A DNA stretch of 61,573 bases from Nocardia altamirensis NBRC 108246 (GCF_001612685.1 NZ_BDAY01000075.1:1-61573), one strand, 5' to 3'. Shown: positions 17,029 to 26,086, counted from the stretch's first letter. Made by a program: numbers and translations. The notes: generated by a model not told the origin, from the sequence alone.

Positions 17029-18438
17029 TCAGGCGCGTAGCGCGATCGGACGGTGCGAGGTCGGCGGGACATCGGGGCGGGTCTGCCACGGATGCGGGCC
17101 GTCGAGTGGACGGTATTCGACACCGAGCGCGTCGAGGCGAGGGAGATGATGGTCGCGCAACCGCGGCAGGAACTCCGCGAAGTCGCGATGCGCCGGGCTC
17201 CAAGCGATTTCGGCGATGGCGCACAGCCGGGGGAACGCGGCGTAGTCGACGCGTCGCACGGAATCCAGGTGCTCGCTCCACAATTGCGCCTGGACACCGA
17301 GGACGTGCGGTCCGTCGACCGCGGGCGCGTAGCTGTACACGTCTTCGAGCGTGCGCAGATAGCCGACCGGTATCGGCTCGTCGGGGTGATCGGACTGCCG
17401 ATGGTCCAGGTAGGCATGGTCTTCCGGGCACAGCACGACGTCGTGGCCTGCCGCCACCGCGCGCGGGCCTGCGGCCTCGTCGCGCCAGGCGCCGATCACC
17501 ATCGGCGGCAGGGCGTCGGTATCGAGGACTTCGTCCCAGCCGAAGGCGCGGCGGCCCTGTGCGGCGAGATACGTTGCCAGATCGGCGACGAGGCGACCGT
17601 GCGCCGGGGTCGCGCCCGGCACCTCGTCACCACCGATGCCGATGACGGGCGACGGAAATATGGTCAGCACATGGTCGAAGACCGCGCGCAGGAACTCCAT
17701 GGTGTGTGGCGTCGGATCGAGCAGTGAAGTGCTGACACCCCAGGAAGTCCATACTTCCCACGGTGTTTCGGTCTCGGGGCCGAGTTCGGGATAGGCAGCG
17801 ATGGCCGCGCGGGCATGCCCGGGGACATCGATCTCCGGCATCACCGTGATCGATCGTTCGGCGGCGTAGGCGACGATCTCGCGCAGATCGTCGGCGGTGT
17901 AGAAACCGCCGTGCGGCCGCCCGTCCCGTTCCGGGCCGTCGTGCCGACCGACCATCGATTCCTTTCGCCACGACGCGATCTCGGTCAGCCGCGGATAGCC
18001 GGGAACCTCGATCCGCCAGCCTTGATCATCGGTGAGGTGCAGATGCAGCACATTGAGCTTGTGCACCGAGAGCAGGTCGACGAACCGCAGCACCTCGGCT
18101 TTGGTCCGGAAGTTCCGGGCGACATCGAGCAGGCAACCGCGCCAGCGGAATCGGGGATAGTCCTCGACCACCCCGCACGGCACCGCGTGCTCGGTGCCGA
18201 TGGCGGCGGCGCGGAAGGTATCCGGGCCTGCCAGCTGGCGCAGCGTCTGCTGCGCGTGGATCCGGCCTGCCTGATCCGCGGCGGTGAGCACGATGCCGCC
18301 CGGTGTGATCTCCAGCTGGTAGCCCTCGGCCGGAAGCGCTGCGTCGGTGCGCATTTCGATATCCGTGGGCCACGGACAGGCACCAGGCAGCGGGGTCACC
18401 GACACCGGGCGGGGGAGCAGTGTGTCGAAGCCTGGCAT
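17029..18438 (-). CDS. Beta-N-acetylhexosaminidase (GH20)
   Basis: A 469-residue family 20 glycoside hydrolase that releases terminal GlcNAc or GalNAc by substrate-assisted catalysis. The Asp271-Glu272 pair in IGIGGDEVPG is the polarising/acid pair. Other family motifs are HLTDDQGWRIE, MPEIDVPGHARAA, FGWDEVLD and LGVQAQLWSE. No signal peptide is visible, so it should act in the cytosol on imported chitobiose-like sugars. It starts one base after the permease stop and is the last gene of the uptake operon. The order binding protein, permease, permease, hexosaminidase mirrors Streptomyces dasABC-dasD. Confidence 0.92.
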   Translation of the reverse strand: MPGFDTLLPRPVSVTPLPGACPWPTDIEMRTDAALPAEGYQLEITPGGIVLTAADQAGRIHAQQTLRQLAGPDTFRAAAIGTEHAVPCGVVEDYPRFRWRGCLLDVARNFRTKAEVLRFVDLLSVHKLNVLHLHLTDDQGWRIEVPGYPRLTEIASWRKESMVGRHDGPERDGRPHGGFYTADDLREIVAYAAERSITVMPEIDVPGHARAAIAAYPELGPETETPWEVWTSWGVSTSLLDPTPHTMEFLRAVFDHVLTIFPSPVIGIGGDEVPGATPAHGRLVADLATYLAAQGRRAFGWDEVLDTDALPPMVIGAWRDEAAGPRAVAAGHDVVLCPEDHAYLDHRQSDHPDEPIPVGYLRTLEDVYSYAPAVDGPHVLGVQAQLWSEHLDSVRRVDYAAFPRLCAIAEIAWSPAHRDFAEFLPRLRDHHLPRLDALGVEYRPLDGPHPWQTRPDVPPTSHRPIALRA

Positions 18439-18439
18439 G

Positions 18440-19303
18440 TCAGCCTTTCACCGCCCCGCCCAACCCGGACACCAGCTTGCGCTGCACCAGGATGAAGAGC
18501 ACAAGGGCCGGAATCGTCATCAACGTCGAGGCCGCCATCACGGCGCCCCAATCGGTGTCCTCCGGCTTGAAGAACACCAGAATCGCCTGCGGCAGTGTCT
18601 GATTCTCGGTTTTGGAGATGATGAACGTCTTCGCGAACAGGAAGTCGTTCCACGCGTGGATGAACGACAGCACGCTGACCGAAACCAGCCCCGGCGCCAC
18701 CAGTGGCAACAAGATCTGCCACGCGAACCGAAGACGGCTCGCACCATCGAGTTTCGCCGCCTCCTCCAGCTCGACCGGCACCGCGGCGACGAAGCCGCGC
18801 AGCAACCAGATCGCCAGCGGCAGGCTGAACACCAGATCCACCAGCATGATCGAGCCGAGCTCGTTCAAGCCGAGCGCGGGGACGGTGCCGCCGACGGAGC
18901 GCATCAGGAAGAACAGCGGAATCGTCAGCGCCTCGACCGGAACCATCTGTGCCACCAGGATCATCACCAGCAGCACCGTCCTGCCGCGGAAGCGAAACCG
19001 GGTCAGCGCCACCGCGGACAGGAACGACAGCAGCAGTGAGCACAGCACGACCACGACGGCGATCAGCAAGCTGTTGAGGAAGAACCGGCCGAACCCGTTC
19101 ATCGAGAGCACCCTGGTGAAGCTGTCGAGGCTCGGCGCCAGGGTCCACAGCTTCGGATCGGCCGACTGGATCTCGCCTGGGGGCTTGAGCGCCGAGATCA
19201 CCATCCAGTACAGCGGGAAGGCGACGAACCCGGCGATGACGACGGTGACCACCTCGGCGAGCATCCGGCCCGGCCGACGCCGGGTGCGGCGCAACGGTTT
19301 CAC
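18440..19303 (-). CDS. Sugar ABC permease (MalG type)
   Basis: A 287-residue permease with six membrane segments and the EAA loop EEAAKLDGASRLRFAWQILLPLVAPG, which docks onto the ATPase. It starts at a GTG overlapping the stop of the upstream permease (GTGA), which settles the start within a much longer open frame. It is the inner-membrane partner of the 19300-20259 permease. No ATPase gene lies in this operon, as with das and other actinobacterial systems that share MsiK. Confidence 0.9.
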   Translation of the reverse strand: MKPLRRTRRRPGRMLAEVVTVVIAGFVAFPLYWMVISALKPPGEIQSADPKLWTLAPSLDSFTRVLSMNGFGRFFLNSLLIAVVVVLCSLLLSFLSAVALTRFRFRGRTVLLVMILVAQMVPVEALTIPLFFLMRSVGGTVPALGLNELGSIMLVDLVFSLPLAIWLLRGFVAAVPVELEEAAKLDGASRLRFAWQILLPLVAPGLVSVSVLSFIHAWNDFLFAKTFIISKTENQTLPQAILVFFKPEDTDWGAVMAASTLMTIPALVLFILVQRKLVSGLGGAVKG

Positions 19304-20259
19304 GACCACGGCGTGCTCCTGCGCTGGGACCGGACATAGAGTCCGGTGATCGACAACAGCAGCAGCGTCATCAGCACTCCGATCGCTGAGCCGAGCCCGT
19401 ATTCCTGCCCGGCGAAGGCCTTTTGGTAGGCGTAGACGTTGAGCACCAGGTTGCGCCCGGCCACTCCGCCGCCATTGGTCATGACGTAGATCTGGGTGAA
19501 TATCTTGAAATCCCAGATGATCGACTGGATCGTCGCGATGAGCAGCAGCGGCCGCAGCATCGGCAGGATCACCGAGCGGGCTGAACGCCACACCGAGGCG
19601 CCGTCCAGTGCCGCGGCCTCGAGCACTTCCTCGGGGATCGCCTTGATGCCCGCGTACATCGTCACCATGACGAAGGGGAACGAGCACCAGATGACCTCGG
19701 CGGCAACCACTCCGAACGCGCTGAGGGTGCCGAATGTCCAGGAGTGTCCCGCCATCGAGCTGAAGCCGAGGCCGGTGAGCGCCTCGTTGACCACGCCGAA
19801 GTCGGCATCGAACAGGAAGAGCCAGACGTAGGAACCGGCCATGGCCGGGGTCGCCCACGCGCCGAGTGCCGCGAGGAACAGCAGCATCCGCGGCACGGCA
19901 CGGACCCGGGTCGCCAGCACCGCCAACGCGGTGCCGACCGCGAGCCCCCCGACCACGCACACCGCGCCGAATACGAAGGTGTTGGCGAGCACCGTCCAGA
20001 ACTGGCTGTCGGAGAGCAGCTCTCGATAGTTGCCGAAGCCGATGAAGGTCAACGGCTCGGCGCCGGTCGCCTGCGCCTGCCCGTAGTCGTAGAACGAGAT
20101 CAGCACGATCTGGTAGATCGGGTAGGCGAGCACCGCGGCAAGCAGGATCCCCGCCGGGGCGAGATAGAGCCACACGGTGAGGGTGTCCCGGCGCAGCCGT
20201 CGTGGTTTCGGTGCCGAACGCGGTGCCGGCGTGATGACCGGCAGTTCTTGAATTGCCAT
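19300..20259 (-). CDS. Sugar ABC permease (MalF type)
   Basis: A 319-residue permease with a roughly 25-residue basic cytoplasmic start, six membrane segments and the EAA loop EEVLEAAALDGASVWRSARSVILPMLRP. It follows the binding-protein gene by 6 bp and overlaps the next permease by four bases. It forms the heterodimeric channel for a sugar, probably an N-acetylglucosamine oligomer judging by the hexosaminidase in the operon. Confidence 0.9.
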   Translation of the reverse strand: MAIQELPVITPAPRSAPKPRRLRRDTLTVWLYLAPAGILLAAVLAYPIYQIVLISFYDYGQAQATGAEPLTFIGFGNYRELLSDSQFWTVLANTFVFGAVCVVGGLAVGTALAVLATRVRAVPRMLLFLAALGAWATPAMAGSYVWLFLFDADFGVVNEALTGLGFSSMAGHSWTFGTLSAFGVVAAEVIWCSFPFVMVTMYAGIKAIPEEVLEAAALDGASVWRSARSVILPMLRPLLLIATIQSIIWDFKIFTQIYVMTNGGGVAGRNLVLNVYAYQKAFAGQEYGLGSAIGVLMTLLLLSITGLYVRSQRRSTPWS

Positions 20260-20265
20260 GTGCGC

Positions 20266-21585
20266 CTACCTGAATGCCTTGTTCATCGCGGCAGCGGCCG
20301 CGTTGAGCGCCGCCGTCGGCTGCTTGGCCCCGGTGGCGATCTGCTGCACGGCGGTCGGCAGCAGGTTCTGACTGTCGATCTTCGACCAGGCCGGGGTGCT
20401 CGGCACGAATTTCGTACCGGCCGACAGTGATTCGACGAAGGGTGCCAGGAACGGATCGTTGGTGGCGAGCTGGCGCTGCACGCTCGCGAGCGTCGGCAGA
20501 TTCCCCATCGCCGCATACATCTTGTGCTGATACTTCGCGCCGCCCAGCAGTTCGACGAAGTCGACGGCGAGGCTGCGGTGCATGCTCGCGCGGAAGACGC
20601 CGAGCAGGTTGCCGCCCGCGAAGGCCGGTGCGACCGAACCGGTTTGGGTGCCTGGCAACGGGATCACCGCGTACTTGCCCTTTACCGACCCCTGATCCAT
20701 TGCCTTGCGGCTGAAGTCGCCACCGATAGTCATCGCCGCCTTGCCGCCCGCGAACGCCTGCACGCTTTGGGTTCCGGTGAAATCGGCGCACTGGGCAGGC
20801 GGGCAGATGTCGTCGTGGATCAGCTCCGCGTAGCGGGTGATCCCTTCGCGGGCCTGATCCGAGTTCACGGTGGCGTTCCACATCGTGCCGTCATAGCGAG
20901 CGAGCTCGCCGCCGTGCGCCCAGAGGAACGGCAGCATCGCGTAGGTGTACTTGCCGCCGACCGAAATCCCGTACAGGTCCGGCTTTTCCGCGTGAATGCG
21001 GCGGGCCGTCGCGGTGAGCTCGGCCAGGGTGGTCGGCGGTCGCAGGCCCAGTTCGGTGAAGACGTCGGTGCGGTAGTAGAGCGCGCGGATGCCGGTGTAC
21101 CAGGGCAGGCCGTAGACCTTGCCGCCGGATTTGGCGGTGTCCAGTACCGACGGGATGATGTCGGCGCTCTCCGGCCAGGCCGCCAGGTCGGCGCCGAGGT
21201 CGGCGAACGCGCCGGTGACGGCGTATCCGGCGAGGTCGGTATTGCCGAACTCGGCGAGGTCGGGGGCGCTTGCCGGGTCGTTGAAGGCGCCGGAGAACTT
21301 CTCCGCGCGGGCGGCGACCGGGACCCATTGCACGTCGACCTGGACGTTCGGCCTGGTCGCGGTGAACTCCGCGATCGCTTCGTTGACCACGGCTTCCTTC
21401 GGCGCGCGGTTCGCCTCGTCGAAGAGCCAGACCCGGACGGTGCCGGTCTTCTCGTCGCCACCCGAGCTGGCCGGGCCGGACTGCACCGGGGCGCAGCCGG
21501 CGAGAAGCAGCACGGCGGCGCCGCACATCAGTGCGCGTTTCACGTGCCCGCCAACGCCTTTGCGGCGAAATTCACGGTGCGGCAT
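20266..21585 (-). CDS. Sugar-binding lipoprotein of ABC importer
   Basis: A 439-residue family-1 solute-binding protein. The signal sequence ends in a lipobox (LLLAGC), so it is lipid-anchored outside the membrane. The mature part shows TGTVRVWLFDEANR, VYGLPWYTGIRALYYRTDVF and other patterns of carbohydrate-binding proteins. The ATG at 21585 has a GAGGG site. A GTG at 21543 would give a shorter signal peptide and cannot be excluded. It is the first gene of the operon, so regulation should act upstream, where a clear operator is visible. Its likely ligand is chitobiose or GlcNAc. Confidence 0.88.
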   Translation of the reverse strand: MPHREFRRKGVGGHVKRALMCGAAVLLLAGCAPVQSGPASSGGDEKTGTVRVWLFDEANRAPKEAVVNEAIAEFTATRPNVQVDVQWVPVAARAEKFSGAFNDPASAPDLAEFGNTDLAGYAVTGAFADLGADLAAWPESADIIPSVLDTAKSGGKVYGLPWYTGIRALYYRTDVFTELGLRPPTTLAELTATARRIHAEKPDLYGISVGGKYTYAMLPFLWAHGGELARYDGTMWNATVNSDQAREGITRYAELIHDDICPPAQCADFTGTQSVQAFAGGKAAMTIGGDFSRKAMDQGSVKGKYAVIPLPGTQTGSVAPAFAGGNLLGVFRASMHRSLAVDFVELLGGAKYQHKMYAAMGNLPTLASVQRQLATNDPFLAPFVESLSAGTKFVPSTPAWSKIDSQNLLPTAVQQIATGAKQPTAALNAAAAAMNKAFR

Positions 21586-21618
21586 CTGGGTCCCTCAGAA
21601 GTCAAGCGGTAGTTCACG

Positions 21619-21648
21619 TTGCGTTATATGCAACGCATATTGCGTTGC
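21619..21648. promoter_or_regulatory. Inverted-repeat operator upstream of uptake operon
   Basis: GCAACGCA-TAT-TGCGTTGC (21630-21648) is a perfect 8-bp palindrome. Its left arm also pairs with TGCGTT at 21620-21625, giving three alternating TTGCGT half-sites. It lies 34-66 bp before the binding-protein start, where a repressor would block transcription. The sequence differs from the DasR consensus as I recall it (ACTGGTCTAGACCACT), so a LacI- or other GntR-type regulator outside the window is more likely. Confidence 0.75.
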
Positions 21649-21957
21649 GTGCCACAATGTTTAGCACCATGCGCTGATGGATTCAATAGGTCGATGTGAT
21701 GTGGGTCGCAGGACGCCCCCGGTGTGGATCGAGATGTCCGTCGGGCGGGAGTCGGCGCCAGTTCTGATTTGCTGAACAATCGCTAGTCGAAAATCGCGTC
21801 GGTAACAGTTTGATAACGGCACGATATGTGGTCGACTGGCCAGGACTAATGTTCGGCCGTAGCTATTGCTATTGTTCAGATGCCGGGGTTGCCTCGGCCG
21901 CTTGACTGCGCACTCGGAGATCAGTTTTATCGACTTTGACCGGGAAAGTGGAGCGAG

Positions 21958-22743
21958 ATGGCTGAGGAATTGCTCGTCGCGATCAGTACCGCAATGGTTG
22001 CCGTGGCGGTATTCGTGGTCGGGGATCTGATCCGACCGAGATCGTGGCGGCACGCCAGCGATGAATCCTCGCACACGCTCGTGCTCGACCTGGCCAAGAC
22101 ATTCTTCACCGCCGTGGTCGCCTTCGTCTTCGTGACCTGCTGGCAGCAGAACCAGAATGCCCACTCCCGCACCATCAACGAGTCGAAAGGCCTGGTCGAC
22201 ACCTATTTGGCCGCGCAAGCGCTGCCCGGCCCCGAGCAACAGTGGATCCAGGAACAGTTGCGCGCGTATACCGACCAGGTGCTCACCCAAGAATGGCCGC
22301 TCATGGAGAAGGAGAACCGGCTGAGCCGCAGCGTCGACGATACGCTCGACAAACTGCGCTACCGGGTCGCCTCGATTCAGACCAGCGACGCCTCCGTCGC
22401 CGAAGCGCGGGCGCGCGCGATGGAAAGTCTCGACAAGGTGGCGCAGGCTCGGCACGATCGTGCCATGGACGTGCAGCGGCGAATACCGCAATTCCTGTAC
22501 GTCGCCCTGATTCTCGGCGCAATCCTGGTTTTGTTGAATCCGGTGCTGTCCGGAATGCACGTCAGCAGACGCAGCCTGGCGATGACGGCATTACTCGGCG
22601 TCGTGCTCGGCACCGTGTTGCTGGCCATTCACGACCTGGAACGGCCGTATGCCGGGTCGATCAAGGTACCGACGAACGCCTTCACCTACGCGCAGTCCCA
22701 GTACCAGCACATCACCGGTGGACCGGCCAGTGGCCAAGAATGA
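21958..22743 (+). CDS. DUF4239 (bestrophin-like) membrane protein
   Basis: A 261-residue protein with two N-terminal membrane segments, a roughly 110-residue helical domain facing one side, and two C-terminal segments (FLYVALILGAILVLLNPV and LAMTALLGVVLGTVLL). The middle motif with RTINESKGLVDTYLAAQAL and YTDQVLTQEWPLM is typical of DUF4239, a family distantly like bestrophin channels. The ATG at 21958 has GGAGCGAG upstream. It overlaps the following surface-protein gene, which suggests joint expression. The function is unknown. Confidence 0.75.
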   Translation: MAEELLVAISTAMVAVAVFVVGDLIRPRSWRHASDESSHTLVLDLAKTFFTAVVAFVFVTCWQQNQNAHSRTINESKGLVDTYLAAQALPGPEQQWIQEQLRAYTDQVLTQEWPLMEKENRLSRSVDDTLDKLRYRVASIQTSDASVAEARARAMESLDKVAQARHDRAMDVQRRIPQFLYVALILGAILVLLNPVLSGMHVSRRSLAMTALLGVVLGTVLLAIHDLERPYAGSIKVPTNAFTYAQSQYQHITGGPASGQE

Positions 22744-23926
22744 TGCCTCCACTCCTTCGACGACCGGTGGGTTCGCGCCACGACTACGCAGGAGCGCGAC
22801 GACGCTCGTCGTGCTGAGCGCGTTCGTGCCGACGGCGGTGTTGCTCGGTGGTCGTGCCGCGGCCGATGCGGAGCTGGCGAATCAGCAGTCCTTCGGCGAT
22901 GTTTCGAGCGAGAACGCTACGCAGGACACGCCCGGTGAAGTGGGCGTCGCACCGGACCCCTTGCCCGATGGTGTGGCCCAGCCGGACATGTCCGAGCCGT
23001 CCGGGGGAGACGCTGCCGCGCATGATGTTTCGCCTGGCGTTGCTCCGCCGGGCATCGCGACCGGAAGTGCAGAGTCGCACGATGCTTCGCCGGATGACGC
23101 ACCACCACAGGAACTTTTGACCGGTAGCGCGAGCGGGGAAGATGCCGCGTCCGGCGACCCGCCGTCGTCACCGGTCGAATCGACGGGAAGCGCTGTGCTG
23201 GACAGCGCCTCGACCGGTAGCGCTTTCGACGAGAACTCGTTGTCGCTCGAACCGCCGCCCGCCCTCGGTGGAATTCTCCAGACCGGCTCCGCAGGCAACA
23301 TCACGCACGAGCAAGAGCTGGACCCGACTCCGGTAGCCGACGCGAACGCCGCCAGTCCTGTCGTATTCGGGCTCGAAAGTGGCAGTGTCGCAACGGCATG
23401 CTCGGGTAGCGCGCTGTCCGGCGGTTTCGGCCTGCTTGCCGGTTCGGCCGCGGGTTCCGGCTTCATCGGTCCCGGCAGCTTCGCACCGCCCTGGTGGATA
23501 CCGATCGGCTCGGCCGGATCGCTGTGGCTCCCACCCGGTTTCGGATCCAGTGGTTCCGCGCTCGGCAGCGCCGTGGTCGGCAGTGCGGTCACCGGCAGCG
23601 CACTGATGACCTGCATGCTGACCGTCGTTCCCAGCCTTCCGCCGCCGGTGCCGCCATTCCCGCCGCTGCTGCTGTTCCCGCCGTTGCCGGGCGGGGCGAT
23701 TCCTGGCGGCGTTGTCACCGTGTCCGCCCCGGCCGCCGGTGCCGCACAAGGATCCGCCGCGGCGGCCCCTTTCGTTCCGCACTTTCCGGTGGCCACCGGG
23801 GCAGCGGGATCCGCCGTCGATCCCGCCGGCTGGAACACCATCGAGATAATGACGCTGCTGATCCTGGTGATCCTGATGGGCTACGGAACCAGTTCGACCG
23901 CAGCCGCCCGCAAACCCCCGCTGTGA
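22730..23926 (+). CDS. Gly-Ser-Ala repeat surface protein
   Basis: A 398-residue protein with an N-terminal signal (TTLVVLSAFVPTAVLLGG). An acidic, Pro/Ser-rich region with many GSA or TGSA tripeptides follows, then a long low-complexity region rich in Gly, Ala, Ser and Pro. It ends in a membrane segment (IMTLLILVILMGYGT) and a short basic tail. This layout suggests an anchored, extended cell-envelope stalk. The GTG at 22730 overlaps the DUF4239 gene by 14 bases. No family is recognised. The low complexity makes homology searches unreliable. Confidence 0.65.
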   Translation: MAKNDASTPSTTGGFAPRLRRSATTLVVLSAFVPTAVLLGGRAAADAELANQQSFGDVSSENATQDTPGEVGVAPDPLPDGVAQPDMSEPSGGDAAAHDVSPGVAPPGIATGSAESHDASPDDAPPQELLTGSASGEDAASGDPPSSPVESTGSAVLDSASTGSAFDENSLSLEPPPALGGILQTGSAGNITHEQELDPTPVADANAASPVVFGLESGSVATACSGSALSGGFGLLAGSAAGSGFIGPGSFAPPWWIPIGSAGSLWLPPGFGSSGSALGSAVVGSAVTGSALMTCMLTVVPSLPPPVPPFPPLLLFPPLPGGAIPGGVVTVSAPAAGAAQGSAAAAPFVPHFPVATGAAGSAVDPAGWNTIEIMTLLILVILMGYGTSSTAAARKPPL

Positions 23927-23983
23927 TCGCATCTTCCCGCCGGTGGCAACGCTTTCGCTGACGTGTCCACCGAGGATGGACCG

Positions 23984-24355
23984 GTGAGTTTCGATCTGCT
24001 AGTTCTCGCGATGAGTCAGTCGGCCGACACTGAAGCCGTCCGGGCAGTGGCCGAAAGATGCAGCGCCCATGGGGATCACGTCGACGGCGACCCGGATGAG
24101 CGGATCATTCGGTTCTACGAATCGTTGCGGACTCGGTTTCCGGACTTCCCGCCCTATCCCGACGACTGTCCATGGATGTCGATGCCGCTCGCAGTAGGCA
24201 TCGACCACGTGAGCGTGTCCTTGAGCTTTTCACCGCGAAGCACGCCTGCGCTCGAAGCGATGCTCGAACTCGCCGCGGAGTTCGACCTCGTCGTCTGGGA
24301 TCCGCAGTCCGAGGAAGCCGTCCTGCCACTGGTCGGCACCGCAGAAACGACCTAG
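23984..24355 (+). CDS. Hypothetical immunity-like protein
   Basis: A 123-residue soluble protein. The pattern FYESLRTRFPDFPPYPDDCPW, then VSVSLSFS, and finally LELAAEFDLVVWDPQ recalls small actinobacterial proteins whose N-terminus is SFDLLVL and whose end reads VVWDPQ or VVYDPQ. Some of these accompany polymorphic toxins. That link is inference only, and no toxin is next to it. The GTG at 23984 is preferred because GAGGA lies eight bases upstream; a GTG at 23963 is also possible. Confidence 0.6.
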   Translation: MSFDLLVLAMSQSADTEAVRAVAERCSAHGDHVDGDPDERIIRFYESLRTRFPDFPPYPDDCPWMSMPLAVGIDHVSVSLSFSPRSTPALEAMLELAAEFDLVVWDPQSEEAVLPLVGTAETT

Positions 24356-24418
24356 CTGTCACATTTGCGCGCTCGGCGTTGTCATACAAGCGAGTTCCGG
24401 TCGAAAAAGGAGAACGCC

Positions 24419-24889
24419 ATGGGACAGCGCATACCCGAGATCTACACGCTCATCCCCGAAGTCGGACAGGTGGCAGGCGCGCTGTTGCAGGCTGCGGGCA
24501 ACGGCTCGGTGCCATCGACCACGATCAGCCTGATCTATTTACGCGCCGGACAGATCGTCGGTAGTACGTATCAGACGATTCGGCACTCGACGGATCTCCG
24601 TAAGGCGGGAGAATCCGAGGAGCGGATCGCCGCTGTGGCGACGTGGTGGGACGCGCCCTACTTCACCGCCGCCGAGCGGGCCGCGCTGCGGCTGACCGAG
24701 GCCGTGTTCCAGCCGAATACGCGCGCGGAGGAGCGGGTGCCCGGCGAGCTGTTCGCCGAGCTCGCCGAGCGATACGACGACAAGGCGTTGGCAACTCTGA
24801 CCGTTGTCCTTGCCTCAGCAGGCTTCTGGATGAACGTCGCCCTGATCCAGCAGCCCACACCCACCGGAGAGGACGCCGTGCGGGCCTGA
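24419..24889 (+). CDS. AhpD-fold carboxymuconolactone-decarboxylase-like protein
   Basis: A 156-residue all-helical protein of the CMD/AhpD superfamily. LIYLRAGQIVGSTYQTIRHS lines up with the family's LRASQINGCAYCVDMHS helix, but both redox cysteines are absent (Ser and Gln stand in their place). Later motifs TAAERAALRLTEAV and LATLTVVLASAGFWMNVAL are standard. It therefore cannot act as a thiol peroxidase-type AhpD; a decarboxylase or binding role is possible. The ATG at 24419 has a strong AAAAAGGAG ribosome site. Confidence 0.82.
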   Translation: MGQRIPEIYTLIPEVGQVAGALLQAAGNGSVPSTTISLIYLRAGQIVGSTYQTIRHSTDLRKAGESEERIAAVATWWDAPYFTAAERAALRLTEAVFQPNTRAEERVPGELFAELAERYDDKALATLTVVLASAGFWMNVALIQQPTPTGEDAVRA

Positions 24890-24899
24890 CATCGACCGG

Positions 24900-25391
24900 T
24901 TATGGCTGCGGGTGGATGGGATCGACCCAATGCACGGTGGTCGGTTTCTCCACCGGTTCGATGTCGAGGTTGACGACGACAGCTTCGCTATCACTGCGTA
25001 CCAGAACACATTCGAGCGGTTCATCGGTGCTGGCGTTGATCTCTTGGTGCGGGACATAGGGCGGCACGAAGATGAAGTCACCGGGATCTGCTTCGGCAAC
25101 GAACTCGAGCTGCTCGCCCCAGCGCATCCGCGCGCGTCCGCGCAGGACATAGATGACGCTTTCCAGCGCACCATGATGGTGTGCGCCGGTCTTGGCGTCG
25201 GGGTGGATGGTAACTGTTCCCGCCCAGATCTTTTGGGCACCGACCCGGGCGGCGTTGATCGCCGCCGCCCGGCTCATCCCCGGTGTCTGGGCGGTGTTCG
25301 AGTCGAGCTGATCCGACTTGATGACCCGCACTCCGTTATCGCGCCAATCGCTGTTCGCGGTCGGATTCGGTGGTGGTTCATTCGCTGTCAC
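24900..25391 (-). CDS. Cupin-domain protein
   Basis: A 163-residue single-cupin protein. Motif 1 (GAHHHGALESVIYVLRG) supplies three candidate metal-binding His and a Glu, and motif 2 (DPGDFIFVPPYVPHQE) supplies another His, so a metal site is intact. The reaction is unknown. The GTG at 25391 has AGGAG seven bases upstream and overlaps the stop of the membrane gene before it (GTGA), so the two are co-translated. It converges on the AhpD-like gene. Confidence 0.82.
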   Translation of the reverse strand: MTANEPPPNPTANSDWRDNGVRVIKSDQLDSNTAQTPGMSRAAAINAARVGAQKIWAGTVTIHPDAKTGAHHHGALESVIYVLRGRARMRWGEQLEFVAEADPGDFIFVPPYVPHQEINASTDEPLECVLVRSDSEAVVVNLDIEPVEKPTTVHWVDPIHPQP

Positions 25392-26086
25392 TCGTCTGCT
25401 CCTAACGGATAATGCTGCGCAGCTGGGTGATTCCGGCCGTAAGCCACCGCCTGCGGATTCTCAACGCGCCCTTGCACGACGGCGAGCCGGGTGAGCAGAG
25501 TCTGCGCGAAGGTGGCCTGCAAGGCGGCGCTGCCACGCTGGACGAAGTACACGGTTAGCAGCGCCACCACACCGATGATGGTATTGAAGACTGTCCTGTT
25601 GTAGGCGGTGTCGGCGCCCATGATCTTCTCGATGACGATGTCGTTGTAGTCGCCGCGGGGAATGAACCTGCCCCACAGCCAGTAAGTCAAGCCGCCCAAC
25701 GTCATTGCCCACCACGTGATCGGCAGCACGAAGGTGATGATCGCGATCGGCAGGTTGACGATGGTGTACAACAGGTCGAGCCAACTCTGCCCCTGCCTGA
25801 TCGGTGCGGTGATCCGACGGAACCAACCCGCCCCCTCCGGTGCCGCGGCATACCGAGGCCTTAGCGTCGCTGTGCCCGTCAGCTGTTGAAGGCGTATCCG
25901 CTCGATGTCCGCGAAGCCGCGCGCAACCAGCAAGGTCAGCGCGAGCAGCGGAATCCCGAGGAAGATCACCGTCGTACCGAGGCTGGTTGCGAAAAGGGCA
26001 ACAAGAAGGCTGAAACTGACCACGGCAAGTGGCAGTCCCAAGAATGTGTACGCGAAGTCGAGGCCCAAGCGCCGGATGATCGTCAT
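25388..26086 (-). CDS. Stand-alone sensor-domain membrane protein
   Basis: A 232-residue protein with four membrane segments in two pairs, resembling the 'putative sensor' domain that precedes histidine-kinase modules in actinobacteria (segments such as FTYTFLGLPLAVVSF-like and DLLYTIVNLPIAIITFVLP). No kinase or ATPase part follows. The ATG at 26086 is chosen because it begins just before the first amphipathic helix; an upstream start at 26122 adds a non-homologous leader. It is coupled to the cupin gene. Its role is unknown. Confidence 0.7.
   Translation of the reverse strand: MTIIRRLGLDFAYTFLGLPLAVVSFSLLVALFATSLGTTVIFLGIPLLALTLLVARGFADIERIRLQQLTGTATLRPRYAAAPEGAGWFRRITAPIRQGQSWLDLLYTIVNLPIAIITFVLPITWWAMTLGGLTYWLWGRFIPRGDYNDIVIEKIMGADTAYNRTVFNTIIGVVALLTVYFVQRGSAALQATFAQTLLTRLAVVQGRVENPQAVAYGRNHPAAQHYPLGADE

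Noticed and set aside
18440..20881. Very long leftward open frame through the permease and binding-protein genes
   Set aside because: Only its first third (18440-19303) is a real permease; the rest is an arginine-rich shadow of the two genes in the other frame.
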